From NCBI GenBank assembly GCA_947449735.1, contig CANFTB010000033.1, forward strand, positions 1-56,901: DNA of 56,901 bases. The letters are read 5' to 3'. The DNA comes from Chthoniobacteraceae bacterium (GTDB lineage: Bacteria > Verrucomicrobiota > Verrucomicrobiia > Chthoniobacterales > Chthoniobacteraceae). The notes beneath the pieces were generated by a model. That model did not search any database. It was given only the letters and a program-made list of their open reading frames with translations, and was not told where the DNA came from. This document shows, in pieces, positions 1 to 9,710 of this stretch. Position 1 is the stretch's first letter. Each line of letters opens with the position of its first letter. The position numbers and the translations under genes are program-made.

Positions 1-29
1 CTCTGGCACGAAACGATCCCGCCGACCGC

Positions 30-57
30 TGTTGGCGCAGAGACAACTGCGCCAACA
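30..57. repeat. 11-bp perfect inverted repeat (hairpin)
   Basis: The arm at 30-40 is an exact reverse complement of 47-57, with a 6-base loop, giving a GC-rich 11-bp stem. No T tract follows on the plus strand, so it is not a classical intrinsic terminator. It lies downstream of cassette A and may end transcription from either side or fold as an RNA structure. Apart from this and the G/C repeat at 132-222, I see nothing in 1-250. Confidence 0.4.
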
Positions 58-131
58 AACTCGGGAGACTGCAGCCTTAGACGCTCGACTTGTGTGAGCG
101 AGGAAAAAACCGCATCCTTGAGCACATACAA

Positions 132-222
132 GGCACGGAGCCGCGGAGGAAGATAAATATTTTTGCGTCAGTGGTTTATGGTATTTTTCTCCGCGCTCTC
201 CGCGCTCCGCGCGTGAAATCCT
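132..222. repeat. Inverted pair of a dispersed G/C-rich intergenic repeat
   Basis: A partial copy at 132-151 on the plus strand (core CGGAGCCGCGGAGG) faces a fuller copy at 188-222 on the minus strand. Read on the minus strand, the latter resembles TTCACGCG-GGAGCGCGGAG-GCGCGGAGAA. Related copies lie in the intergenic gaps near 17145-17176 and 23395-23430. The two copies here are separated by an AT-rich spacer, so the RNA could form a long hairpin. Confidence 0.5.
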
Positions 223-250
223 CTTTTCTCTAGTGCTCCGGCGTTCGGGT

Positions 251-1705
251 TCAAGAGCCTGATTTGGTCGGGACGGGCGACACCGATACCGCGCCCTGCG
301 CGCCTCCGACCACAATTGACTTGCCGTCCGGTGCAAAGGCGCAGTGCAGCGGGATCTGGGGAAATGCGCTGGAGTCGAGAGGTTTGCCCTCCGCGTTCCA
401 GCGCTTCACCTGCTTGTCGCGCCCGACGGAAAGAAGTTCACCCGTCGCCGAGAACGCCACGCTGAGGACGCCCGCAGGCAGCTTGCCGTAGTGGCCTTCC
501 GGGCGCTTTGGCTGGTGGGCCGCCGAGTTGTTGGACACAGGCCATCCGTCGCTCGCATCCCAGAGGACAAGCAGGCCGTCCTCGCCGCCGCTTGCGAGGA
601 TGCGTCCGTCGGCCCTCCACGCGAGGGAACGGATCGCGCCCTTGTGTTCCGCCAGCGTAAGCAAAATCTGTCCGGACGCAGCCTCCCACAAATGCAGTCC
701 GCCCGCCCGGTCGGCCGTGGCGATCTTGGTGCCGTCCGGGCTGAACGCGATCGCTGTGATCCAGTCTGTGTGTTTGCCCAGCTTGAACAACGGCTTGCCG
801 TTTTCAGTGGAGAGAATCTTGACCGTCTTTCCCGAGCCGCCGATCGCGACAGTTTTCTGGTCCGGACTCAGGTCCGCGGCAAGGACTGCGTCTGTCTCGT
901 CTCCGAGTGACGCGAGGCGCTTTCCGGAGCGAACGTCGACAAGCACAGCCACTCCCTGCTTCACGGGCTGGCCGCCCGCAATCAGAAGCACACTGCCATC
1001 CTGGCTGAACCGCAGCACGTTGGCCTGGCCTTCCGGAAAGGGCGCGACGGCGATGCGCTTGTTGTCGCCAAAGGAGTGAATGCGGACCGAGGCCAGGTCG
1101 GACACCGCGTAAATTGGAGCCGTAGGGCTGGCCGCCAGCGCGATCGCGGGATGCGGATTTACGGGTGCCGGAGTCTCTACGACGGGCCACTGTTCGGGCA
1201 CCACCGCCGGGCCGTCCGTCTTCCGGAGAGCCGCGGGTTTGAATGCGGTGTCTCTGGCCGCGGCGAGAGACTTGGCTCCGTCGCGTTCCGGGGTGCCCGA
1301 TTCGATCCACGCTTTGATGAGCTTGATTTGGGCCTCGGGAATGGGCGGCTTTTTGGGCGGCATTCTCTCCCCATCGTCTTCGGCTGTGATCGCCTTGAAA
1401 AGGAGGCTCGTACTGGACCGCCCCGGGGTCACCGCCGGCCCGCCGCTGCCGCCTTTGGAAACGGTGGCGAACGAACCAAGATTGAGATCGGCCTTCTGTT
1501 CGTCCTCTCCGTGGCATTTGAGGCAGTGCTCGCGGAAGATCGGCTTGATATGCTCCTCGTAGTTCGGCGGGGTTGCGGCACATGCGCTCCAGGGGGCGCC
1601 GAGAACCGCGAGCGAGATGAAGACGCCTTTCGTCAACTGCAGCGTCCCGCGGAGACTGAGGCGGAGGAAGCCCGACGTGCAGGTGTGTTTCAATGTGGAT
1701 GTCAT
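251..1705 (-). CDS. Secreted PSCyt1-type c-heme protein with WD40 propeller (cassette A)
   Basis: A 484-residue protein. The N-terminus has a hydrophobic export segment at about residues 25-44. A planctomycete-type cytochrome domain follows, with one heme motif CLKCH at residues 61-65 and a downstream MPPKK that could supply the axial Met. The C-terminal 270 residues hold WD40-like blades (repeated FSPDG and LWDA patterns). I chose the ATG at 1705 because longer reading would run into the upstream gene, whose stop is at 1711, leaving a 5-base gap. It is the last gene of a four-gene minus-strand cassette. The family is common in Planctomycetes and Verrucomicrobia but its role is unproven; periplasmic electron transfer or protein scaffolding is an inference. 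Confidence 0.85.
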   Translation of the reverse strand: MTSTLKHTCTSGFLRLSLRGTLQLTKGVFISLAVLGAPWSACAATPPNYEEHIKPIFREHCLKCHGEDEQKADLNLGSFATVSKGGSGGPAVTPGRSSTSLLFKAITAEDDGERMPPKKPPIPEAQIKLIKAWIESGTPERDGAKSLAAARDTAFKPAALRKTDGPAVVPEQWPVVETPAPVNPHPAIALAASPTAPIYAVSDLASVRIHSFGDNKRIAVAPFPEGQANVLRFSQDGSVLLIAGGQPVKQGVAVLVDVRSGKRLASLGDETDAVLAADLSPDQKTVAIGGSGKTVKILSTENGKPLFKLGKHTDWITAIAFSPDGTKIATADRAGGLHLWEAASGQILLTLAEHKGAIRSLAWRADGRILASGGEDGLLVLWDASDGWPVSNNSAAHQPKRPEGHYGKLPAGVLSVAFSATGELLSVGRDKQVKRWNAEGKPLDSSAFPQIPLHCAFAPDGKSIVVGGAQGAVSVSPVPTKSGS

Positions 1706-1710
1706 CGTTC

Positions 1711-4008
1711 CTAGTGGTTGAACAGGAACTCGGACGAATTGAGCAGCGCCCAGAAAACGTCCCGGTAGGCGGCGGTTTTGTCGCTCGCTTCGTTGCACAA
1801 TGCCTCGAGCTGTACTCGCTCGTCAGAGGTGGGCTTTCGGACGAGGGTCCTCAGGAAAAGCTCGTCTAGAACCGGCTCGACCGTCTTGTGCTTCGCGAGC
1901 AGACGCTCCGCTACCTTGCCCGTCTGAATCTGGTTCATCACGGTGTCGCCCGCTATCAAGTGCAGCGTTTGCGAAAGGGTCGACTCGCTCTTGGTGTCGC
2001 AGGCGCAGATGCTCTGCCGGTTGGTGCGTCCGAATGTTTCGAAGAATGCGTCGCCGGACCGGAGCCCGGTGGTGTCTCCGGGCGAACGGGGGTATTGTTG
2101 GACGGCCTTGGTTCCCTTTGGGAAATAGCTGAACCCACGCTCGCCATCAGTGGCCTTCACGACCGCATCGAGCAGGACTTCGGCGCGCAGACGCCTGACT
2201 TGTGCGTGCGAAAACTGCCGGGAATCGTCCCTGTTGGTGTCGTTCGACGCCGCCGAGGCCTGGTAGGTGTTTGACTCGAGAATCAGTTTGAGCAGGGACC
2301 TCAGGTTGAAGCCAGAGTCGATGAAGGACTGCGTTAGCGCATCCAGCAGCGGGCCGTTTGTCGGCGGGTTGCTGACGCGCATGTCATCCACCGGCTCCAC
2401 GATGCCGCGCCCCATCAGATGCGACCAAATCCGGTTTGCAAAGTTGCGAGCAAAGAGGGTGTTGTCGGGCGAAGTGAGCCATTTCGCGAGGGCCTGCCTG
2501 GAGTCCGTTCCCGCAGGAACCGGCTTCTCTCCGCCGAGAACGGTCGCGGGAATCGGGCGCTCGTCCACGAGGTGTTTGGCGGGCGGTGCGGAGAGGTCGT
2601 TGAAGACGTAGAACTCGCGGGGCTCCACTCCCTGCTTCCGGCGGATTCCGGTGAAAAACGACACCCATCCGTAGTAGTCGTTCATCGTCCACCGGTCGAA
2701 GGGGTGGTTGTGGCATTCCGCACATTGAATCCGCACACCTGTAAAGAGTTGTGAAAAATCCGAGGCGAGTTCCTTCGGAGTCACCTTCACGCTGTGGACC
2801 AGCATCGTATAGAGGTTTGCCGGCCCGTGCGTCAGGTTGCTGCCGGACGCGGTGATTTGATCCGCGACAAACTCGTTCCACGGCCGGTTTGCGGCGATTT
2901 GCTCCCGGATCCATTCGTAGTAAGTGTCCGCGGCTTTGACATCCGTTGCAGACGGAGCGTAGCCGCCGCCCTTGAGGCGGACCCATTCGGCCCACAGGTT
3001 GGTCCACATGTCGACAAACTCCGGGCTTGCCAGAAGTTCATCAATCAAACGGCTGCGCTTGTCCGGAGCATTCAGCGCTAGAAACCTCCCGGCCTGCTCC
3101 GGAGAGGGGAGCGAGCCCGTCAGGTCCAGATAGATGCGGCGTATGAAGGTGGCGTCGTCACTCTGTGCCGACGGCAGGATGCGCAATTGTTCGAGGCGCT
3201 TGTACACGTGGGTATCCACTGCGTTTCTGGCTTCGGGTTTGGGCCAGACGAAGTTTTTGCCTTCCGGCAGGACGATGACCTCCGCTCCGACGGTGAACCG
3301 GTTGAAGCGTGCGAAGACCGAGGTGTCGCCCTTTCCTGCGGGTGCCACGACCCCGTTCTCGTCGACCTTGGCGGTAGCAGGATTGTTGGAGTTGAACAGG
3401 GCAAGGGCTGTCACGTCGCGCTCCGATCCGTCGTTGTAGCGCGCTATCACTCGGGTCGGCAGGGGGTTCCGATCTGAATCGAAGGTGAGCCGGTCTGGAT
3501 GCAGCGCGATGCCCGTGGGTTCGGGAACCGTGCTCTCGTCGTCGGGCACTCCAGCGCGAATCCATTCGAGCAGGGTGCGGTAATAGGGCGAGTCCTTTGA
3601 AAAGATGTCGCCTCCGGTGTGGGGCACGGCTCCCGTTGCCTTCAACAGGAGCAGGCTCTGCTCCGGCGCGCCGACATTCACCCGACGGCCCACGAACTCC
3701 TGCGTGAGCCGGTAGTAATCCCCCGGCGCATCGTATCCAAACAACGACAGCATGAAGCCGTCCTTGCCGCGGGCGGCCCCGTGACAGCCTCCCTGGTTGC
3801 AACCCGCGCGGAAAAAGACCGGCATGACGTCCCGGCGGAAGCTCGGTGGTGCACCGGCCGGCGGTGCCGGATTGACCTGGGTGGCGGGTATCAGCGCCGC
3901 CGAACGTCCTTGGTCCGGCAAAAAAAGGCCCGCGGCGGCAAGCAGAAGGCTCGCAGCCAAGCGAAGCCGGCGGGAGCGGGAAGGGATCAAACAAGTGGGG
4001 CGGCTCAT
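1711..4008 (-). CDS. DUF1549/DUF1553 secreted protein with Ig-like domain (cassette A)
   Basis: A 765-residue protein with a signal segment at about 15-37. Near the N-terminus is CNQGGCH (C70, C75, H76), a cytochrome-like C-x4-CH motif. A BIG2-like Ig domain spans about 165-247, DUF1549 about 260-460 and DUF1553 about 500-760. A second motif, CAECH at 429-433, has exact CxxCH spacing inside DUF1549, so the protein may bind more than one heme. The C-terminal FLFNH ending is also seen in its paralogue at 30294-32570, which ends FLINH. The upstream PPC gene stops 4 bases before this start. Biochemical function is unknown; the family always appears with DUF1501 and WD40/PSCyt proteins. Confidence 0.87.
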   Translation of the reverse strand: MSRPTCLIPSRSRRLRLAASLLLAAAGLFLPDQGRSAALIPATQVNPAPPAGAPPSFRRDVMPVFFRAGCNQGGCHGAARGKDGFMLSLFGYDAPGDYYRLTQEFVGRRVNVGAPEQSLLLLKATGAVPHTGGDIFSKDSPYYRTLLEWIRAGVPDDESTVPEPTGIALHPDRLTFDSDRNPLPTRVIARYNDGSERDVTALALFNSNNPATAKVDENGVVAPAGKGDTSVFARFNRFTVGAEVIVLPEGKNFVWPKPEARNAVDTHVYKRLEQLRILPSAQSDDATFIRRIYLDLTGSLPSPEQAGRFLALNAPDKRSRLIDELLASPEFVDMWTNLWAEWVRLKGGGYAPSATDVKAADTYYEWIREQIAANRPWNEFVADQITASGSNLTHGPANLYTMLVHSVKVTPKELASDFSQLFTGVRIQCAECHNHPFDRWTMNDYYGWVSFFTGIRRKQGVEPREFYVFNDLSAPPAKHLVDERPIPATVLGGEKPVPAGTDSRQALAKWLTSPDNTLFARNFANRIWSHLMGRGIVEPVDDMRVSNPPTNGPLLDALTQSFIDSGFNLRSLLKLILESNTYQASAASNDTNRDDSRQFSHAQVRRLRAEVLLDAVVKATDGERGFSYFPKGTKAVQQYPRSPGDTTGLRSGDAFFETFGRTNRQSICACDTKSESTLSQTLHLIAGDTVMNQIQTGKVAERLLAKHKTVEPVLDELFLRTLVRKPTSDERVQLEALCNEASDKTAAYRDVFWALLNSSEFLFNH

Positions 4009-4012
4009 GGGG

Positions 4013-6472
4013 CTAGGGGGCTCGGCTCAGGGCGGGATCAACTCTCAGGATGCCTTTCCCAAGGCGCTGGCGGATGAGTTCTCCGTTGATGGAGAAGGTG
4101 AGTTCGCAAGCGAGTTCCTTGTACTGCCCCAGCAGGGCGTCGGCGCTGGCATCGATTTCAAAGGTCAACTGCTTGGAGTCGGCTCCCAGCGTGGCCTCTT
4201 TCACCACGCTGACGCCCTTCGGAAGGCCCAGAAGTGCGGCGGTTACCGTCCCCGGAAAAGGCTTGCGGATCTCCACGTCCCAGCGCACCTCGGAGTGGTC
4301 CTCTCTCCTGACTGAGGCCGGCTTGTTTTTAAGGAGCACGTACGGCTCGCTGACTTCAATGGGGAAAAGAGACGAGGCGGTCCGGATCCTTCCCGCGCCC
4401 AGGTAATAGGATCCTCCCGTCGTGGAACTTGTCACAGAGGCCTGCCACACATTCGGTGCCGTGTTCGCGTCGGCAAAGACCTTCAGGACACCCTCGCTCT
4501 GTCCCTCTGGGATCGTAACGGTGGGCTCCCCGCGCACGCCGTCCGGCGTCCAGTCGGCCTGAATCTCGACGGGTTCGTCAAACCCGGCATTGCGCCGGAC
4601 GCGGACAGCCAGAGGCAGTTCACCGTTTTGAGAGAGGGCGATCTTCGGGCGGCTTACCTCGATGGAGTAGGGCGGTGGATCGGTGACGGCAAAGGCGAAG
4701 GCGTCGACTGTAAAGGACTGCCAGGCGTGGCCGCCGGAATGGTTTACAAATGCGAAAGACTGCTGGCAGTCGCTCAACAAATGCGTGCCATCGACCGCGC
4801 GGCATCTGACCCGAAGAAGGCCCTGTTGCGGCTTCACCTGTTGTTCCGCGGCGAATACGACCTGCACGGAGCGCTGTCCTTTCCGAACACGCGGAGCATG
4901 CATCGTGATCCCCTCCGGCAATCCCTCTGCCACAAGATCCACTTCGCCTGAGTATTTGCTGCCCTGCCCGTCCGCCAGATAGACGGTGACGGCACAGCGA
5001 TCCCCGCTTGGAATGGTGATCCCATTGATCCGGGGACATTCCACGGAGTCGATGATCCGGGCATGGATAAAGGCGTCGATGCGGTCCGGCGGCGGCTCGA
5101 TTTCGACGCGGTAGACTGAATCCGGGGAGCCGATGCCCCGCATGTCTGTGATGGAGAGGATATACGCGCCGTCCTTTTTGGGCTCCCATACGACAGAGGG
5201 ATCCAGCATTTCCTTGCGCTGGATCTGTCGGGCCACCGACGGGTATCCGCGGTCCGCCATCATGGAGTCGTCCGCCTCAACCTCAGGCTGGGTGTCGCCT
5301 TCCGCGCGAATGGAAATGCGCGGGTCGACAGGTGTGCCGAGCGAGCGTCCGAAAACGCGCACCAGCCACCGGTCCCCCTTTTTGACATGCACCTTGAAGG
5401 TGTCGGTCTCGCCGGCCTTTGAAATGACGCCGTTGAGAGCCGCCGGGAGGCTCGGGACCGGTGTTTCGGCGCCTGCTTCAAGGACGTTGTCGTAGTGGCT
5501 CACGCGCATCGGAAGCGGCGAGGGCATGTTGCGGTCGTACTGGAAGTCGCCCGTCGTATCCCGGAGTTGGATGGCCGCCTTGATGGGGCCTGATGGATCG
5601 CTGAGGAGGGTGGCCTGCAGGGTTTGGCCCGTTTTTCCGCCCGCCGGGTATACGGCCAGGGGGCGCGGGTTGTTGCCGATGGATGCAGTGTAGTTTACGC
5701 GGTCCGCGGCCTTCATCAGGCGCTGCTTGATCTCGATGTAGTAGTCGCCTGCGCCGGGCGCGACGATGGATGTGATGGGGTCCTGCAGGTGGAGTGCTGA
5801 GTCGTCGTTGCGGGTCAGTTCCTTGCCAGACGCGTCGAGGATCCGCACGGCGAGGTCGAACTCGTTGTCTGCATAAAACTTGTCCGAGATCCATGTGGAA
5901 TCGACCTCGACCGAGATGTGTTCCCCCGAGCGGGCAGTGACCTTGTAGAGGTCGACATCGGGCACCTGCGTGCTTGTCATGCGCCCCCGGACTGTCGTGT
6001 TCATTGGTACGGGCTGGGCCTTCGCCGGAGAGTCGTTCTCCCCCTGACTAGTCTCCACCTCGTCAACACACGGAAATCTGGTGACGATGAACGTCGCGGT
6101 CGTGGACAGTTCCGTTGCCGTGCGGAGTTTGAACGGGTAGCGGCCTGGTGCAGCATCTGGCGAGATGCGGAATGTGGCCACGACTTTGTCTTCAATAAAA
6201 CCACCATGGATGGTGCTGCGCGGAGCGGGCAGGGAGGGCAGCTGTTTCACGCTGACGCATTCGATGCCGGGCTTGAAGAACACAACGCCACGGGGCTCCT
6301 TTATGTAAGCGCCTTCAAGCGTGACTTCCACATCAGTGCCCAGCGCGCCCGCCCTCGGGCTCACCGTTTCAATGTGATGGACCATCGGGCCCGCGAGTGC
6401 GCGGCATCCGAGGGTACTGACGACCGCGGCAAGGGCGGACAGAATGTGTTTGGAGAACGGTTTTCGCAACAT
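4013..6472 (-). CDS. Secreted PPC-domain protein with TIG-like N-terminus (cassette A)
   Basis: An 819-residue exported protein. After a signal peptide at about 1-28 comes an IPT/TIG-like beta domain (about 30-120, with a SPRAGALGTDVEVTLEG start). Two bacterial pre-peptidase C-terminal (PPC) type beta domains follow at about 140-250 and 325-455, recognisable by DVDLYKV/ETDTFKV and the Gly-x-Tyr-x-Ile strand. The remainder is beta-rich and unassigned. I chose the ATG at 6472; the codon 3 bases upstream is GTG and also possible. No catalytic motif is visible. It may act as a carbohydrate-binding or adhesion-like partner of the DUF1549/DUF1553 protein encoded immediately downstream. Confidence 0.8.
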   Translation of the reverse strand: MLRKPFSKHILSALAAVVSTLGCRALAGPMVHHIETVSPRAGALGTDVEVTLEGAYIKEPRGVVFFKPGIECVSVKQLPSLPAPRSTIHGGFIEDKVVATFRISPDAAPGRYPFKLRTATELSTTATFIVTRFPCVDEVETSQGENDSPAKAQPVPMNTTVRGRMTSTQVPDVDLYKVTARSGEHISVEVDSTWISDKFYADNEFDLAVRILDASGKELTRNDDSALHLQDPITSIVAPGAGDYYIEIKQRLMKAADRVNYTASIGNNPRPLAVYPAGGKTGQTLQATLLSDPSGPIKAAIQLRDTTGDFQYDRNMPSPLPMRVSHYDNVLEAGAETPVPSLPAALNGVISKAGETDTFKVHVKKGDRWLVRVFGRSLGTPVDPRISIRAEGDTQPEVEADDSMMADRGYPSVARQIQRKEMLDPSVVWEPKKDGAYILSITDMRGIGSPDSVYRVEIEPPPDRIDAFIHARIIDSVECPRINGITIPSGDRCAVTVYLADGQGSKYSGEVDLVAEGLPEGITMHAPRVRKGQRSVQVVFAAEQQVKPQQGLLRVRCRAVDGTHLLSDCQQSFAFVNHSGGHAWQSFTVDAFAFAVTDPPPYSIEVSRPKIALSQNGELPLAVRVRRNAGFDEPVEIQADWTPDGVRGEPTVTIPEGQSEGVLKVFADANTAPNVWQASVTSSTTGGSYYLGAGRIRTASSLFPIEVSEPYVLLKNKPASVRREDHSEVRWDVEIRKPFPGTVTAALLGLPKGVSVVKEATLGADSKQLTFEIDASADALLGQYKELACELTFSINGELIRQRLGKGILRVDPALSRAP

Positions 6473-6498
6473 CACGGGAGCTTCCCTGGTGAGGCTGG

Positions 6499-7887
6499 TT
6501 AGGCGATCAACGCTTTGACTGGCTTTCCGCCCTTCACGATGTCGATAGGCCGCGTGCCGCCGAACGCGGGCAGCCTTGCCGAAGAGTTGATGCCCAGCTG
6601 GTGGTAGACGGTGCTCAGAAAATCTTCGAGCGTGACTGCGTCGCGCGCGGGCTCCGCGGAGGTGGCGTCCGAGGCTCCGTAGATCTGTCCGCGTGTGAGG
6701 CCTCCGCCGGCGAGGAGCATGGAGTAGACCCGGGCCCAGTGGTCGCGGCCGTTGGAGGAGTTGACCTTCGGGGTTCTGCCGAACTCCGTCGTGACCATCA
6801 CGATCGTGGAGTCGAGCAGGCCTCGCTGGTCGAGGTCGGTGATGAGACCGGTGATCGCGTGGTCGAGCGCGGGCATGTGCTCGTTGCAGGTGCCCTTGAT
6901 GTCGACGTGTGAATCCCAGGAACCGTAGTTAACGGTGACGAAACGCACCCCGGATTCCACCAGCCGCCGGGCCAGCAACAGGCGTTCGCCAACGGCCGCC
7001 GGGGCATTCTGCTTCAGCGTGTAGCCGCGCCCGTAGAGGTCGCGGATGGTGTCGCTTTCCTCGGAGAGTTCGAACGCGCGGCGGGCGTTTTCCGAAGTGA
7101 GAAGCGAGAACGCGTTTTTATAAAAGCCGTCCATGGTCTCGAGCTTTGCGGCGTCGGCATCGAGGCCCCGCAGCTTGGACTCGATGATTTGGCGGGCCAT
7201 GCCGCGGCGCTCCAAGTGCGCCGGGGTGACGTCTTTGGATAGGGTGAGGTCCCGCACCTTGAATTCGCCGCGCGCACCCGGGTCGGCGTTGAGCTCAAAC
7301 GCACCCGCGCTGGTGCTGAGGTATCCTGTGCCGCCCGCAAAGGAGTGCAGGTTGGGAACCGCTATGTAGGGGGGCAGTTCGCCCCGCTGGCCGAGGAGGT
7401 GAGACACAACCGAGCCCATTTGCGGATAATCGATGACCGTTGTGGGAGTGTATCCGGTGAAGAGATGGTACGTCGCTTGCCCGTGATCCGGAATCTTTCC
7501 CACGACGGAGCGCACCACGTTTATTTTGTCGGCGACGGAGGTGAGCCGCGTGAAGTTCTCGCTGAACACATCGCCCCCCTTTGTCTTCGATACTCCAAAC
7601 GCCCCCCGGTACTCGGAGGGAGCCTCGGGTTTCGGATCCCAGGACTCCTGCTGGGCCATGCCGCCCGGCAGGTGCAGGTGGATCACGCTTTTTGCCTTCT
7701 GCTCGCTGAGAAGGGGGTTTTCCAGTTTGGATTCCGCCTGCAGGCGGAAGAAGTCGCCCATGCCCAGTCCCAGGGCGGTGCAGAAGCCGATGTGCATCGC
7801 ATCGCGACGCCGCATGCGGGTCTGGAGAAATCCGGAGCATCCTTCCGTGGAAGCGGGAGGTAGAGGGTGCGACAGTTTTGGGTTCAT
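6499..7887 (-). CDS. DUF1501 protein (alkaline-phosphatase-fold relative, cassette A)
   Basis: A 462-residue protein. An Arg-rich twin-arginine-like segment (MRRRDAMHIG, about residues 24-33) precedes a hydrophobic stretch, suggesting Tat or Sec export. Family landmarks are LPGGMAQQESWDPKP near residue 75, GSWDSH, and the block TTEFGRTP followed by GRDHW near the C-terminus. DUF1501 is distantly related to sulfatases and alkaline phosphatases, but the reaction is unknown. I chose the ATG at 7887; a GTG at 7935 would add 16 residues ahead of the export signal. It is the first gene of cassette A, followed after 26 bases by the PPC gene. The second DUF1501 gene lies at 24473. Confidence 0.85.
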   Translation of the reverse strand: MNPKLSHPLPPASTEGCSGFLQTRMRRRDAMHIGFCTALGLGMGDFFRLQAESKLENPLLSEQKAKSVIHLHLPGGMAQQESWDPKPEAPSEYRGAFGVSKTKGGDVFSENFTRLTSVADKINVVRSVVGKIPDHGQATYHLFTGYTPTTVIDYPQMGSVVSHLLGQRGELPPYIAVPNLHSFAGGTGYLSTSAGAFELNADPGARGEFKVRDLTLSKDVTPAHLERRGMARQIIESKLRGLDADAAKLETMDGFYKNAFSLLTSENARRAFELSEESDTIRDLYGRGYTLKQNAPAAVGERLLLARRLVESGVRFVTVNYGSWDSHVDIKGTCNEHMPALDHAITGLITDLDQRGLLDSTIVMVTTEFGRTPKVNSSNGRDHWARVYSMLLAGGGLTRGQIYGASDATSAEPARDAVTLEDFLSTVYHQLGINSSARLPAFGGTRPIDIVKGGKPVKALIA

Positions 7888-8382
7888 AGGGGTGGCGGGC
7901 TGGCGCGGCCGGAGGCAATGGCGGCGGCTGCTCACTCATTTAACCCCTGAGCGGATGTTTTTCTGACTCAAAAAAGCGAAATATTGTGAGTGAACTGTTG
8001 GCGGAAGGGGAACGCGTGACCGAATGAATCGTTGGCATTGCCTCCACCGCCGTGTGTGTCGCGTTGTCCAAAAATCGAGCCCTTCTGCGCGATTGCGTCA
8101 CCGTTAATTTGTAAATGTATGTTGCAGAGAAGATTTTGAATGGAATGGTTCCTTTTTTCGGTGTACCGCGGAGCCCCGGCTCCGCTTTGACGCTCTAAAG
8201 ACTGGGAGCGTATTTTCGGAGCCGGCGCCTTGCGCACCAAACGTTGGGCCAAAAAGGCAGCTGGCGGCTTGATACTGGAACGCTTGAGGCAATCGTAAAT
8301 GTGATAGCGGCCTGTTATAAGAGGGATGCCGAAAGAATATTTCCGTTACAAGGGTGGATGCGCTAAAAAGGGAACACGGGCT
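7888..8382. other. Intergenic region between divergent cassette A and antiporter
   Basis: About 495 bases with no convincing gene; the short frames here have no family features. It must hold the promoters of cassette A (minus strand) and of the antiporter (plus strand). The one clear structure is a GC hairpin at 8168-8185 (GCGGAGC stem with a CCCG loop) followed only by TTT, too weak to call a terminator. Confidence 0.5.
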
Positions 8383-9684
8383 ATGTCCAACCTCCATCTA
8401 GCGATCCAGTTTTTTCTGCAGCTCGCCGTGATCCTACTCTTTTGCAGGTTGGTGGGCGCGGTTGCCAGGCGCTTCGGCCAACCGCAGGTCGTCGCCGAAA
8501 TGATCGCCGGCGTGCTGCTCGGCCCCTCGCTGTTCGGCTGGCTGTGGCCGGAAGCGCAGGCTGCCTTGTTCCCCTGGGACAGGAGCCAGCATGTGCGGGA
8601 TACGCAGAGCTACCTTTTCCCAGCCTCCCAGCTCGGCCTTGCCCTGTACATGTTCGTGGTGGGGATGGAATTCCGCGTGGACATCATCAGGGAAAAGCTG
8701 CGCAGTTCGGTGGCGGTCTCCGTGGCGGGCATGGTTGCTCCTTTTGTGCTGGGCGCCGGGCTGGGCTGGTTGTTTTTCCACCACACCGAGCTGTTCCCAA
8801 AGAAGACCTCCCTGTTGGAAGCGATGCTGTTCTTGGGGGCCTCCATGTGCATCACGGCGTTTCCGATGCTGGCCCGAATCATTCACTTCAAGAAGTTGAA
8901 CGGGACGACCATGGGAACGGTTGCGATCGGGGCGGGAGCCATAGATGACGCAATGGCCTGGTGCGTCCTGGCGGTGGTGCTGGCCAGTTTTGACGACAAC
9001 TGGAGCCACGCCTTGGTGAATATCGGCGGCGGGGTCGGGTACGTGGCGCTGACGCTGGGCCTGGTTCGTCCGATGCTTGCCCGCCTTCAAAAGCGGCTTT
9101 TTGAGGACGGCGCGCTTTCCGAGGCGGGGTTGGTAGTGGCCCTCGCGCTGATGTCCCTCGGCGCCTGGGTGACGGACGCCATTGGCCTCCACGCGGTTTT
9201 CGGCGCCTTTGTCATGGGCGCCGCCATGCCGCGCGGCACTTTCACCAATGACCTGATCGCGCGCATCCAGCCGCTGACCGTCGCGTTGCTGCTGCCGTTG
9301 TTCTTCACCTACTCCGGGTTGAACACAAAGATCGCCCTGCTCAACAGCACCTTTCTGTGGTTGATGTGCGGCGCGGTCCTCGTTGCGGCGATGCTGGGTA
9401 AGGGCGTGGCCTGCTGGCTGGCCGCGCGTGCCAGCGGCCTCCCGAACCGCGAGGCTCTCGGGATCGGCGTGCTGATGAACGCGCGCGGTTTGATGGAGCT
9501 GATCATCATCAATATCGGACTGCAGCGGGGCATTATCTCCGAGGGCCTTTTTGCCATCCTTGTCGTCATGGCCGTGGTCACGACGCTCATGGCCTCTCCC
9601 ATTTTTGACCGTCTCGCAGGTGCGTTTCGCCGCGAGGAAACGACCCCCGGCCCCCTTCCGATCCCGAACCATCCGACAGCCTGA
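8383..9684 (+). CDS. CPA2-family cation/proton antiporter (Kef/NapA type)
   Basis: A 433-residue inner-membrane protein made of about 12 hydrophobic segments. The first half contains GLALYMFVVGMEF-like and FLGASMCITAFPMLARI helices. The sequence GAGAIDDAMAW carries the paired Asp residues typical of electrogenic CPA2 exchangers. A later helix, LHAVFGAFVMGAAMPR, is also characteristic. It likely exchanges Na+ or K+ for protons. I chose the ATG at 8383 because the 19 upstream in-frame residues are charged and lie before the first membrane helix. No C-terminal TrkA-N or RCK domain is present, unlike KefB/KefC. The next gene begins 26 bases downstream and may be co-transcribed. Confidence 0.88.
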   Translation: MSNLHLAIQFFLQLAVILLFCRLVGAVARRFGQPQVVAEMIAGVLLGPSLFGWLWPEAQAALFPWDRSQHVRDTQSYLFPASQLGLALYMFVVGMEFRVDIIREKLRSSVAVSVAGMVAPFVLGAGLGWLFFHHTELFPKKTSLLEAMLFLGASMCITAFPMLARIIHFKKLNGTTMGTVAIGAGAIDDAMAWCVLAVVLASFDDNWSHALVNIGGGVGYVALTLGLVRPMLARLQKRLFEDGALSEAGLVVALALMSLGAWVTDAIGLHAVFGAFVMGAAMPRGTFTNDLIARIQPLTVALLLPLFFTYSGLNTKIALLNSTFLWLMCGAVLVAAMLGKGVACWLAARASGLPNREALGIGVLMNARGLMELIIINIGLQRGIISEGLFAILVVMAVVTTLMASPIFDRLAGAFRREETTPGPLPIPNHPTA

Positions 9685-9710
9685 ACCCGAACCAAACCCA
9701 CTCCACGATT

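Noticed and set aside
8168..8185. GC hairpin upstream of the antiporter as an intrinsic terminator
   Set aside because: The stem is only seven base pairs and is followed by just three T residues.
7968..8252. 94-residue frame between cassette A and the antiporter
   Set aside because: No family resemblance and no ribosome-binding site; probably chance in a promoter region.
8434..9672. 412-residue open frame on the minus strand opposite the antiporter
   Set aside because: The translation is low-complexity, rich in His/Arg/Gln and lacks any motif, whereas the plus strand encodes a clear membrane transporter. It is a GC-rich shadow frame.
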